A stretch of DNA of 37,514 nt from Candolleomyces eurysporus (taxonomy: Eukaryota > Basidiomycota > Agaricomycetes > Agaricales > Psathyrellaceae): positions 1 to 37,514 of the forward strand of contig JANBPK010001272.1 in assembly GCA_027579435.1 (NCBI GenBank). Reading direction: 5' to 3'. How positions within the stretch are numbered: position 1 is the stretch's first letter; each line of letters starts with the position of its first letter. A program made the position numbers and the translations under genes. Below the pieces are notes generated by a model. The model did no database searches, was not told the DNA's origin, and saw only the letters and a program-made list of their open reading frames with translations. Of the stretch, positions 21,225 through 31,435 are shown piece by piece.

Positions 21225-22383
21225 GGTAGTGATGGTGGTTCTGGATTAAGAGACCGGTGGGTCCGGTATTTCCCAATCTTGGCCAAAATGGATAACGGTG
21301 TGGCTTCCCATGTCGGGCCCTCATTCGAGGCAACAAATCCCATCCTTAGAACCCCAGTATCTCACTCTCTCCTACCCTAGTCTGATTGACTACTTCTGTC
21401 AGACGGGGTGCATGGCAAGACCGTTCTGGAATACATCATCGCGAACATCCATGCTCAATTAATTCTCATGAAAGATTCCCCTCAATCCAGACGAAGGCTG
21501 CGGTTGAGCAACCAGAAAAATCACAGCCGTCTTCTATAGATACCCATAAGAATTGAAATGTACGCTAGCAGCACTGCAGAAGACGAGCGGTCCAACAGGA
21601 CATCTTGGCTGAAGCGCAAAGCGAGCGAGTTCATTTCCCTCTGCTATTCCAATTTCAGATCTTGAATAGGTGAGAGACAAGGTGGATACTCACCAAGAAT
21701 ATATTAAGTTGGACATTTAGTAGCATCAACTTGAGGTTGTTGCAATACTTGGATAAAGTATCAAAGAAAAAATCCAATACAGCAGTGGCAAAGTGGTCTA
21801 TTCAAGTTGCTATGCTCCCTGACGATGAGGGCCAGCGGTCGAACGCGTTGTGAAGTTCTCCATCGAGGAAGCATTAAACATCCATGGGGCCTCCCTTCTT
21901 CGCTGCCTCTGGAAATGCAGCAGTGGGCGATAGCGATGGTCACTACAGTCTCGACGGTTTCTGAGCCATCGCAGCTCAGCAGAATATTATATCTTATTCT
22001 AATCTCACCTCGGCCTCGTTCCGCTCGTCTTGTTCACTACACTCATGATTATTTTACTTGTCTCCGTTAGGTATCATGCCTACCCAAGTCCTTGTTGTCT
22101 AGTAGCTCTCACTAGTATATGCTAGAACAGACTCATAATAATACTTCCATTGAAGGAGCTTTCGTATCATCCGGCGGCAATTGACATTGAATGTAATCGT
22201 CTGGAACGTTAAAAATGTGCTTTGTATGAAGAGGAGCGACAGAAAAGCCATAGAAAAACAGCAGGGAATTTTATCGTAATTTGCAAAATGTAAGTGAGGA
22301 TCATATCAATGCCAAGAATGCACACCGAATTCTTGGTCAATTCACGGTTCCGGGGGAGGATAATGATGTAATAGGGTGGTCCG
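21225..22383. other. Intergenic between F-box B and F-box C
   Basis: About 1.16 kb with no supported gene; open frames are under 90 codons and featureless. The part from about 22230 is the diverged 3' flank of F-box C, recognisable by AAAGCCATAGAAAAACAGC, CGTAATTTGCAAAATG and GTAAGTGAGG shared in order with the A and B flanks. Confidence 0.6.
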
Positions 22384-24003
22384 TTAGTCAACGTAGGTTA
22401 TAGGTCCAACGTGTACCGATATGCCACACCACTTCTTGAGAACCTGGATGACGTCGTCGGTGTCGATATTTTGCCTCCTTTTAAAAAACCTCGTCTGCTT
22501 AAAGGTCACCTTCAACCTTTTCAGAGTATCGGGTGGACCTTGAAACAACGGCTTCCCGTTTTCCATGGTATATGATCGACGCGACCTGAGAAATGCGAGT
22601 AGGGAATATTCACTACATCCGGGGTCAAGGTCGAGGAGTTCGAGAACTTCTAGATGTGGCAGGCTAGGTTGCGCGTCCTCCCTGAGTAGTTGAAAGATGT
22701 TGCTACAATTATGATCACCCGTAATGACATCCTCCAGCGTAAGGTGAGTCAGGAAGGGGAGGGCACGAAGGGTATTGGCCAACTGCTCTGCGTTCAACTG
22801 CACACTACGGAGGTGGAAGCACCGGAAGCTTGCCTCGCAATTCGATCGCTTGATGAGTCCGAGGACAAGCTCTGGGAAATCATAATCCATGCCTTCGTAG
22901 TAGTCATCAAAGTTGATGTCCAATTTAACCAATCGAGGTGTTTTCAGGAAAGACAGGATTTCCAACGAAGGCGAAAGAACATTTTGCAGGGATAAGGTGC
23001 GTACTTTGGGGAGGAGAAACCCTGAAACAAGACGTTGCTGTACGTCATTGTCGCTATTATAGATCCAGTCGTAGCCATCGAAACCGAGGGACAGCTCTTC
23101 GACGTTCCTGCAAAACGGGAGAGTACACTCGAGCCACTTCAATCCTTCCCAAGAACTGGAAAGTGAAAAGGAGGTCAGTTGCTCGAGGAACCTCGGTGGG
23201 ATATTTACTGGAGTTGTTGCAGAATCGGATTCGTCGGAAAATGCAAATCGCTTGTCTGGGAGGTACAGTTTGAAAGATGTGACGTTGGGGGGTAAAGACA
23301 TGAATACAGATTTTGACGGGTCGGGTGATTCGTTCCATCTTTGAATGAACGTGCAGGTAAGTGACCTGAGGGAATCCCACGAACGATTCGTTGGAGGCGC
23401 GTCAACAAATTTCAACGATTCCAAGAGGATTTGAAAGCACTGTGGATCACTGCATTCGAAGGAAAGATCGTCCAGAGATCCTCCATTTGACAGCAGGGTT
23501 GCAAGACCCGGATTGTGCACTCGACATGGTGAATCCTGTTCTTCACAGTCTTCGTGTTCTTGTAGGTGGACCTCAAGAGAACTTGGAACAACCCCTGAGC
23601 GACCGAGCCATTCTTTTATCTTCTCCACCGGGAATCCCTCGTAATCCATATCGATGAGTAGGCCACTCCAAAGTCGGTGCTTGAGTCGCGCCGCATTCCG
23701 CCAGGTCTTGCAAACTAACAGCAGGTTCGTCAACTTCTCCCTGTCGTATCGATAAAGGAGCTTTTGCGGGAGGACGAACGCGAAGATTTCGCCCCAAATC
23801 TCCGCTGGTACTCTTCGTATAGGAGATAACACAGCCCGGTATAACCGCAGGCTTTCCTCGCGTATCTTCAGCTTAGCACGCAGCTGAGAGACCTGGGACG
23901 TCAAGTTGTCGATTTCGGCTTGAACTGAGGCCGTTTCGTGAGGACTCGGACCTGTATTGCTCGAGAGCAGGTAGGAGAGCGCTGCGTTGCCTCCACGAGG
24001 CAT
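22384..24003 (-). CDS. F-box protein C (539 aa, intronless)
   Basis: Third minus-strand paralogue, intact from MPRGGNAALSYLLSS to VLKKWCGISVHVGPITYVD. Coiled coil about 28-55; F-box about 62-112 (IRRVPAEIWGEIF ... LLLVCKTWRNAARLKHRLWS); leucine-rich body with ECTLPFCRNVEELSLGF, LPKVRTLSLQNV and LPHLEVLELLDL. It is more diverged from A and B than they are from each other, both in protein and in flanks, so it is an older copy. The conserved segment CEEQDSPCRVHNP (near residue 154-166) is shared by all five copies and has a paired-Cys pattern that may fold or bind metal. This is inference from conservation only. Confidence 0.85.
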   Translation of the reverse strand: MPRGGNAALSYLLSSNTGPSPHETASVQAEIDNLTSQVSQLRAKLKIREESLRLYRAVLSPIRRVPAEIWGEIFAFVLPQKLLYRYDREKLTNLLLVCKTWRNAARLKHRLWSGLLIDMDYEGFPVEKIKEWLGRSGVVPSSLEVHLQEHEDCEEQDSPCRVHNPGLATLLSNGGSLDDLSFECSDPQCFQILLESLKFVDAPPTNRSWDSLRSLTCTFIQRWNESPDPSKSVFMSLPPNVTSFKLYLPDKRFAFSDESDSATTPVNIPPRFLEQLTSFSLSSSWEGLKWLECTLPFCRNVEELSLGFDGYDWIYNSDNDVQQRLVSGFLLPKVRTLSLQNVLSPSLEILSFLKTPRLVKLDINFDDYYEGMDYDFPELVLGLIKRSNCEASFRCFHLRSVQLNAEQLANTLRALPFLTHLTLEDVITGDHNCSNIFQLLREDAQPSLPHLEVLELLDLDPGCSEYSLLAFLRSRRSYTMENGKPLFQGPPDTLKRLKVTFKQTRFFKRRQNIDTDDVIQVLKKWCGISVHVGPITYVD

Positions 24004-24990
24004 GGTGGTGATGGTGGTTCTTGACCAAGAGACCGGTATGCTTACAGGTGTTTACCTGCTTCCAATCTGGTGGATGGCGGTGCAGTTTCCATAGTCAGGC
24101 CCTCTGCAAATGTGCCATTGATTGATACTATAAGATCTATTCCCAGGNTTTTTTTTTCTGGCCTGCTCTGACTTAACCCGCTCCAGACCTGATCGCGGCC
24201 GCGCTGGAGGTAAGTAGCAAATTCCATCCTTGAAGGCTAGGATCTCAATTTTTCCTATCCGAGTCTGATGTTGTGATGGGAGTATGGAAAGGAACGTCTC
24301 GGAATACGTTAAATGTTCAATCGATCATTTTCGTGGAGATGCAAGCAGGTTGAGTATGTCGGAGGTATCGTGGTCCGAAAAGTTCGAGCGACAGATAGAT
24401 CAACGTTGACCCTTCCGCCAGCAAGCGGGTTGGCAAAAGGCTTGCCGATCGACATCCGGAGTCTGCATCGGACATATGGTGGATGTTAAAGTTGCATCGG
24501 CACCCGATTTTCTTGATTCGTTTGAAAGTGTTTTGTGTTAGAGCGACTGAAGTACATACAGCCTTGGAGGTGAATCCACTATCCATACCGAGCGTGCAGT
24601 CCGGCACCACTGCCTGCAAACCGGGCTCGATTTTATCACCCTGGGCTCTGTCGTCTTCACTCATATCGCGCGCCCTGTCTTTTAATGGGTATCCCGCGGA
24701 CAACAGAGAGCGCACTTGTATGCCTTGAAATAGCGTTTCGCGTTCTTCAAACTGAATTCGTAAGAGNATTTTCCTCTTTAATCGGTTGACTGCTTCTTAT
24801 ATTACCCGAGCCCCGAGAGGTTCTGGAGCCCAGTTACTCGACAGGAGTCCATNGATGATGCTTGGGCTTGAGATCGCTTGGATTGGTGATGGTGTTAGGA
24901 AGACGAGAGTCGATGTCCGAGTCGTACTGACGAGACTACCCATTCCCAAGTGTATAAGCGGAAGTACGTCGAAAAACAGACGTGATACAT
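24004..24990. other. Intergenic between F-box C and NACHT 2
   Basis: Nothing I can assign. A minus-strand open frame of 132 codons at 24715-24317 has no recognisable domain. Ns occur at 24148 (beside a run of nine T), 24766 and 24853; no coding frame is available here to judge whether they are surplus bases. Confidence 0.55.
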
Positions 24991-27462
24991 TCAATTATCA
25001 TAAGTACATGGCCAAGGCAAGATATCGCACTTCCTCAGTATGAGCTCCCGCAGAGTAGCCTCCTGATTCATGTATTCATGCTCCCACTTTCGGCGATAAC
25101 GTTCGAGGAAAAATGCTACCTCCTGCACGAGAAATAGAAGTCAGTACCCTTGCTTCCACTCAGAATCTTGAAATGAAAGAGCACATATGGCGTACTTCGT
25201 GTCGGGTCGCAAATTTTGNAAAGCGCGTTCGCCAATGGTAGCATGAGCCCGAGGGGTCTTATCACGGGCAGCGGAAATTTGTCAAGCCTTTCCCATCCAT
25301 TATTCCTCGTAAAATCCACAAGCTCGACTTCGATCCCGGCATCGTGAGTACGTTCTAATGCGCGGACAGATTTCTCAAGCGCGGAAAGGACAGGTGGAAG
25401 AAATATGATTGATTGCCAGCTGTTGCTTTGTCGTCCGATGGGTCGTACACCTCCGAAGTAACTGTGGCTTGGGATTGGAACTAGACGGAGAGGTAGAAAG
25501 CGTTGGAGTTTAGTCAGGTAGTTGTTCTTAGGGGTACGGATAGTTGAATAACTGAAAACTCACGCGATTCTAGAGGATGCCGACTGATATTTCTGAGGCA
25601 GCACTTTGCAACGAATGCATGAATCTCCTCCGGTGGAACAAAGAAATCCCGCGAACGGCTTGGGGTATTCATGAAATCGGAAAAGGACAGATGGTAGAAG
25701 CGTAGGACCGTACGAAGTGTCCCTGGACGATATAAGAAATCCTGCGATTCCAGCGTAACAAGAGAGCGTAAATCTGAAATCAGATTCACAAAAGCGCCGT
25801 CTTCTAGATTGAGTATGCTGTCGAAGGTTGCCGCATCGGATTGTACGATCGACATTGTGTGGTCGCCTATCCCATTAACGGCGTTGAAATGGTGAGCGGC
25901 GAAGAGCAAGCGGAAGTCGCGTCCGCTGTTGGTATCGACGGCCTCGTATTCAGCCTTTGCTGTCCTCAAGAGGCCAGAATAGAGAATATCGAGCGTTTCG
26001 AATGGCCTTGCCTGGTGGTGTTGCGTCGATGTCCAAGTTATCAGTGCTTGAAGCTTGTCCACCGGGGAACTGCGACGTTCCGAGACGTACTTCACCACTG
26101 TCGCCGCATAGACAAATTGTCCAGAGGCCGCTTGGACGAGCATTTCGACGACCTCTTGGCTAGGCCACAGAGGGTATCTGGCCCTTGGATCAGAGCTCCT
26201 ACTCCCAATGTCACGAAGTCGTCTCCAGAGGTATCGACGAATGTCGGCTGAAGCGTCATAGCTGTCGCTCAATTGAAGGTGATAGGCGATCTCGTGAAGA
26301 TATCCGCCGACTTCCAATTCGCTCCGAATGGCCCACTCGGGTCTGCTGGCAATGGCAATGCGGAAGGGGAGGTCGTTGTCGAGAAGGCATTGTTTAACGA
26401 TCGAAAGGACTTCTGCTTGGTGTCTTTCATCCTGACACTCGTCGAGTCCGTCAATGATAATGACATACTGCGGAAGGTGGGTTGGATTGAACCCGAGACT
26501 TCGCAGTCGCTGGACTGGTTGGACAACAAGGACGTCCATCTGCGTCTTCAACTCCCTCGAAAAGATGTGTTGATCATGCTCTATAGCCGCTCCTATGTAT
26601 TGCCTCAGGGCGTGGTTGCAAAGCCCAATTTGATATGCGATAGTAGCAACGATGGCGGAGCTGTTGTTTCGAGTAGGGTCGAGGGCGGAGAAAAAGAAAC
26701 CAGCAGCGAGTATATCCAATTTGGTGCAGCTTTCGGCGAGAGTTTGCTGTATTGCGGACTTTCCTGCCCCTGCAGCGCCCGTAATGCACAGCAAACGCTG
26801 AGGTGCATCGTGATCTTGAATCCAGTTCAGGAGTTCGGAATTGACCTCCACCCGCGTATCTTCATCGCATCTTGGTGGATCGAATCGAGCGCTCGAGTTG
26901 TGCAGAGCATTTGGAGCTGTTTTCTCAAACAGCATCTTCCAGCCTATTGGACGTTTCAAGGCGGGTTTGCGAGGTTGGGGGAAATCAGCTCACCATCAAT
27001 GGATTGTTGAGGATTGTGCTCAGTTGGCATGAATACGTGGAGGTCCCTCATGTTAAAGTTGTGGGCTCCAGAAAGAAAAGAAGTCGCTGCATGAATGGGA
27101 AATGCGAGCATGGAGGGATACCCAGGAGTTGACCAAGCGGGGAGAGCAGGTGGATCAGTAGACCTGCTGACATCCGTCTCCATACTCCAAGGCGGTACTG
27201 CAGGTCCAGTGGAGAGATGAGGAATTGGTGGCTGAATCATAGGCATCGCGAACGGCCCTGTCGGCATGGACTCAATGAACCTAGGGCCGTCAGGTTAGTG
27301 GGCAATTGGGCTAAACGGAAGATGAACGAACCTTGACGGGACAGTCTGCCCGGGAACCATCCTCAGTGTTTGTGGCATCATCTCCAGGCCATTACTGTGA
27401 TGCGAAGGGTACACAAAACGACGAGGAGATTGTCCCGCTTCCTTGGATTCACCCCTTTGCAT
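24991..27462 (-). CDS. NACHT-domain STAND NTPase 2 (737 aa)
   Basis: Paralogue of NACHT 1, same inferred role. Exons in reading order: 27462-27332, 27280-26994, 26943-25564, 25480-25196, 25122-24991. Visible: Pro/Ser-rich N-terminus with AHNFNMRDLHVF just before the NACHT; Walker A GAAGAGKS (195-202); Walker B IIIDGLDEC (301-309); ASRPEWAIRSEL; LRFYHLSFSDFM; tail with FTRNNGW and RKWEHEY. The intron before GWKMLFEKTAP and the last intron fall at the same codons as in NACHT 1. The N at 25219 is a surplus base: dropping it gives ANALSKFATRHE, which aligns with HPLSKLIHRFK of NACHT 1 and places a clean GTACGC donor at the same codon. No C-terminal repeats. Start chosen at MQRGESK; a longer in-frame upstream start exists at 27534. 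Confidence 0.85.
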
Positions 27463-28128
27463 GGGCAACAAGGTGGCGGTAGATAGAAAGGTGCGTTGCC
27501 CACGGTGGATGCACAGCAAAGCTTTAAAGGCCAACTCAACCTCCAGTTATGTAAACCGTAAATATTCAAACGCGAGGCGCCTAATACTTGCCATGACTTC
27601 TATTTCATGCTGCCCGTGACGTCCCTAGCCTTGAAGCCGAGGTTGCTCCGACTCTGTTGAGGAGGCCTACGTTTACAAATGTTCAGCAGCATTGTTGTCG
27701 ATCGAATAGAGATACTGGGGTCAGCGTTCTAATCTTGGACATGCTGCCGAGATTTGGCTGAATCGAACTGGGTTTTCCTTTCGCAAACGTTGGCTACTTT
27801 GGAGGAGGCCGTTGACACGCACCATGCGACAATGTTCCAGGTTTTCATTATCCAGAGTACATAAAAAACCTTGTCGTCGTCACTGTTAAAGGTGAATTTT
27901 TGAAGATCTGTCAGTGTCGTCGGTGACGTTGAGCGGTGTGCACAAGCAGATGGTTGACCATCGTGGCCGTCGTCATCATCAACGAGATCATCAATCATTA
28001 TTACTTCATTTCGGCGAATTGGCTTCCTCAGCCTTGCATGGTGCCAGGTGTTACCTCCTTTGTACTAACACTTGTGTAGGCTACGACGACCAGCACGACG
28101 ACAACCGCGAAGGCAGCCGAGTACAATC
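27463..28128. other. Divergent intergenic between NACHT 2 and the RING gene
   Basis: No supported gene; a 90-codon minus frame at 27998-27729 is featureless. Near 28062-28080 there is a strong 3' splice site (TACTAAC, then TTGTGTAG), which suggests that the RING gene has an intron in its 5' UTR or a short extra coding exon upstream. Confidence 0.5.
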
Positions 28129-30991
28129 ATGGCGCAAGTCGCCGCCCCCGTGCGCAATCTGGCCCCACCGGCAGCACACCAGAACCTGCTGCTCCTCCCC
28201 TCGATGTCATACAATATCTCCTTGAATCTGACCTCAATATTGTCCTTTCTACCCTCGTCGAGCTTCCTGACAAAGTCGAGGCTCTTTCGCCAGATTCGAA
28301 GGAAGTGGTGGGAGGACGTCGCGGATATGGGGATGGCTGCTGCCGTCGCGACGAGCGAGACCGTCGTTTCAGGGGGCGATGGGTCAAATGGGATGGTGGT
28401 AGACCCTGCTGCGTGGCCCACAGAGTCCATGCTGGAAGCCGTCGTGGGCGACGTGGACGTCGTTTCAGCTGCTGCTGCGACAACGCAGACCGCCATATCC
28501 TCCGCTGCAGCCCCTCCTCCATCACTCCCGGTCTACCTGGGGCCATGGGCCTTCTTCACGTCCGGATATATGTTGGGGTTGTTCGTTGTGGCGGTTCTGT
28601 TGCACCGGATACAGAACATTATTATTCCGTCGAGGGTGCCGACTAGGTGGCGAGGAGCGCGGAGACGAGGCGCGAATGCTGGGATTTGGAGTAGGATTGC
28701 GACGGTTGGCGGTGGGATATGGGACACTCTTCTCCCTCTGGACTTGACGAAGACCACAACACGACTGGCCATCCACCTCCCTTCACTCTACCTCCTCTAC
28801 CGAGTCCTCCTGATCTGGTCCGTTCTCATCCTCCAAACCTCCGGCTTCTACCCTGAAGACACCGGATTCGACTGGGCGAACCGTCTCGGTACCTGGGTAG
28901 AAACCAAGGACATGAGCGAAGTCTGCTGGTCGACCTTTGTTGCCGTATGCGTCGGGTTCTGCATCGAAGGGTTCGTCAAAGCCCTCGACGGCGTCGAAGC
29001 CGGCTTCCCAATCGGTGGCAACATGAACCCTAATACATCCCCTTTCAATATCGTCGGCTACGCATTCCTCCTACACCTCTATTCGTCACCATTTGCCCAT
29101 GCGTATCGCAAGGCGGGCGATTTACCCTCAAGGCCGGACAAGCACGCGATCATTACGGTTGCGATACCGTTGTTGCAATTAACATTGTTCCATTCGCTTT
29201 CGGTGTGGAAGAGGTTTTCGACACATCGGCTCTTACCAACAACCCTCAGCTCTATTCTATCGCTGACTCACTTCCACGGAGCACTGTTCTCGTACTTTTA
29301 CGGATCAGGTTCGGATACGACGACCTCGTTCCGGCAACGAGGGAATGGGAAAGGTACCGACCAAGCCCAGGCCAGGCTTCTGACGACCTACCCTATCCTC
29401 AACTACATCCCCAATCTCTTCGAAACACTCCTCATACTCACGATCCTTCTTACGATCGCGCTCAACGTTATCGTCCAACTCGCCGTTCGGGGTCGTGTGG
29501 ACCGAATATTTAGCGGGTTNGGGAATCCGGCCTTCCTCTTCCTCTTCCTTGATCCCACCTCCATGGCTGGAGCAAGGAGACGACCTTGACGACTCTAATG
29601 AACAGCAAGAGCAGCAACAAGACGGTGCCGGTGGTGTCTGGTCATTCCTCCAAAGCCTACCCTACGATGAAGATTTCGGTGTGTTGTTGTTGAGGATCGG
29701 GACTGCGAGTTTGGAAGCTACGGGTTTGAGAGGGTGGAGCAACGAAGTGGCCCCTATACCTGCGCCTGTGCCTCGTTCCAGGCGTGCGCGAAACCACCGA
29801 AGGGGGCACGGTGCTCTGCGGAGCGCAGCTGATGCCAGTGGTAATGGAAGGCAGCTACCGGAGTATGGATCTGTAAGGGTGGGGAGAGTAGGTGCGGGTG
29901 GTGTGCAGTCTGGGTTCCGGATTCCTTCTGCNGCCTCTTCCGGGGCTCCTTTCTCTTTGACTGGGAGTCAAGAGCAAGTNGACNNCAATGCGTTGAGGAG
30001 ACGGAGGACGACCCCAGTACCACANCGTGGTCTGAGGAACGAAGTCCGGACGGTGGACGTGGGCGTNGAGGGTGACTCCGCCGCTGCCGAACTCGACTCC
30101 AATGGCAACAGGAGAACCACGGGCGAGAGCGGGTGGTGGAGATGGCTGATGGAACTATCGAGATATTCAGAAGCGGTGTGGGCTGCGAGTAAGGGGCTGG
30201 TGAGGTTGGCTGTGTCTTGGNTTCTTTGGACTGTGAAAGGGAGAAGGAAACGGTCACCGTTCCAGAGAAGGAATCGTCAGAGACGGGGGCAGCAGGTGGA
30301 GAGAGGGTCAACTCCGTTCGAGAGGGATTTGTTGCATGAGGAGGGAGAGGAGGCAGTGGCGGATTGGGAGCAAGAGTGTTATGAAAGGTTTTTGAGAGGG
30401 GAGAGTGTGACGGATGATGAAGGGGAGGATGAGGAGTGGCAAGAAGAGTATCGGGATGACGCGTCCGATACGGAAGACTCGAGAGACGATCAAGAGAACG
30501 AGGAACAGGAAGGTGAAGGGGACAGAGAGCAAGAGGCGTTTGGGTTGTTCACCGATATTCTGCGGAATGGGGTCGCGGGTAGCGCAGCTCATGATAGTAG
30601 TGCAGGTGGGGACGTCGTCCTTGCTCATCTCGTCGACACTAGTCCCATGACAAGGCGCCGTTGGCGAACAGTGTCATCACCCGACCACAACATATCGGCA
30701 TCTCTCCGCCGAACCCCAGGCTTCTTCGATGAAGAATTTGACGACCCTTTCACCGACCGCTCGCGGACGCATGGCAGTCGACTAGATGCCGTAGCACAAG
30801 AGCTTGCTGCTCGGAACGTTTGCGTTATTTGCACCGCAGAAGCCAGAGATATCATCTGCTGGCCGTGTAGGTGTTTGGCGATGTGCGATGGGTGTAGAGA
30901 GGCATTGGCTGCTCGGAGTGCGCCCACGAAGCATCGTTGTCCGTGCTGCAGGAGGTTGGTCGAGGGGTATTCGAAGATCTATATTCCTTAA
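28129..30991 (+). CDS. Multi-pass membrane RING E3 ligase, Asi1/Asi3-like (about 953 aa)
   Basis: Likely ubiquitin ligase of an inner nuclear membrane or ER, by resemblance of its C-terminus to yeast Asi1/Asi3 (degradation of mislocalised membrane proteins and Stp1/Stp2 control). Layout: about six hydrophobic segments in the first ~460 residues (e.g. YMLGLFVVAVLLHRI, LYLLYRVLLIWSVLIL, FETLLILTILLTIALNVIV); a long polar, Arg/Ser-rich then Asp/Glu-rich linker; and a C-terminal RING with Cys pairs CVIC, CRC, CDGC and CPCC, where WPCRCLAMCDGCR and the ending SKIYIP are the Asi-like features. ATG 28129 chosen; an upstream exon is possible. The N at 29520 is a surplus base: leaving it out joins RIFSGLGIRPSSSSS in one frame. 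The seven Ns at 29933-30222 fit as ordinary undetermined bases. No coding intron needed. Confidence 0.82.
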
Positions 30992-31435
30992 TTGTGGACT
31001 CTTTGACTTCTTCTTTCCCTCTCAATTTCTTTAGCTGTGCTTGCCACATCAAGATAATCTCTTGCATTGTTCTGTGTCATCATCTTTTCATGGTTGTTCT
31101 GTTTCTTCTAANTTTTTGTTTTCATTTCGCTGCTCTGCCCAGACTTGCATGACTCCGCCACTGTTGTATTGGATTTCTTGGAAGATGTGAACTACATAAT
31201 GCTTCAATCCAAATGTTGTATTAAATTATCGCTTCTAAAGTCGAATGTATTATCATTTTGTCGAATATTCAAGTAAGTATTCCGCTCCAGACGATTTGGA
31301 AGCACATTTTGTTCCACTTGTAGCCCGAGCACGAGGTGGCCAGCTGTCCGATTCTATCGGATTCGGAAGCATACCAAAATGGTTGAATTTGGCAAAGAGA
31401 CGCCCGTTGCCTCTTTCATCCGAACCGCCATCACC
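30992..31435. other. Intergenic between the RING gene and F-box D
   Basis: The RING 3' region is T-rich (N at 31112 before a T run); then comes the upstream region of F-box D. No gene. The last ~60 bases are open in the F-box D frame and resemble the corresponding segment before F-box E (ATGGTTxAATTxGGC...), so the two plus-strand copies share some upstream sequence. Confidence 0.55.

Noticed and set aside
24317..24715. 132-codon minus-strand frame between F-box C and NACHT 2
   Set aside because: No domain and no homologous copy elsewhere in the window.
26273..27010. 245-codon open frame on the plus strand inside NACHT 2
   Set aside because: It is the antisense shadow of the NACHT exon, which has Walker motifs and a paralogue; the plus-strand translation has no recognisable domain.
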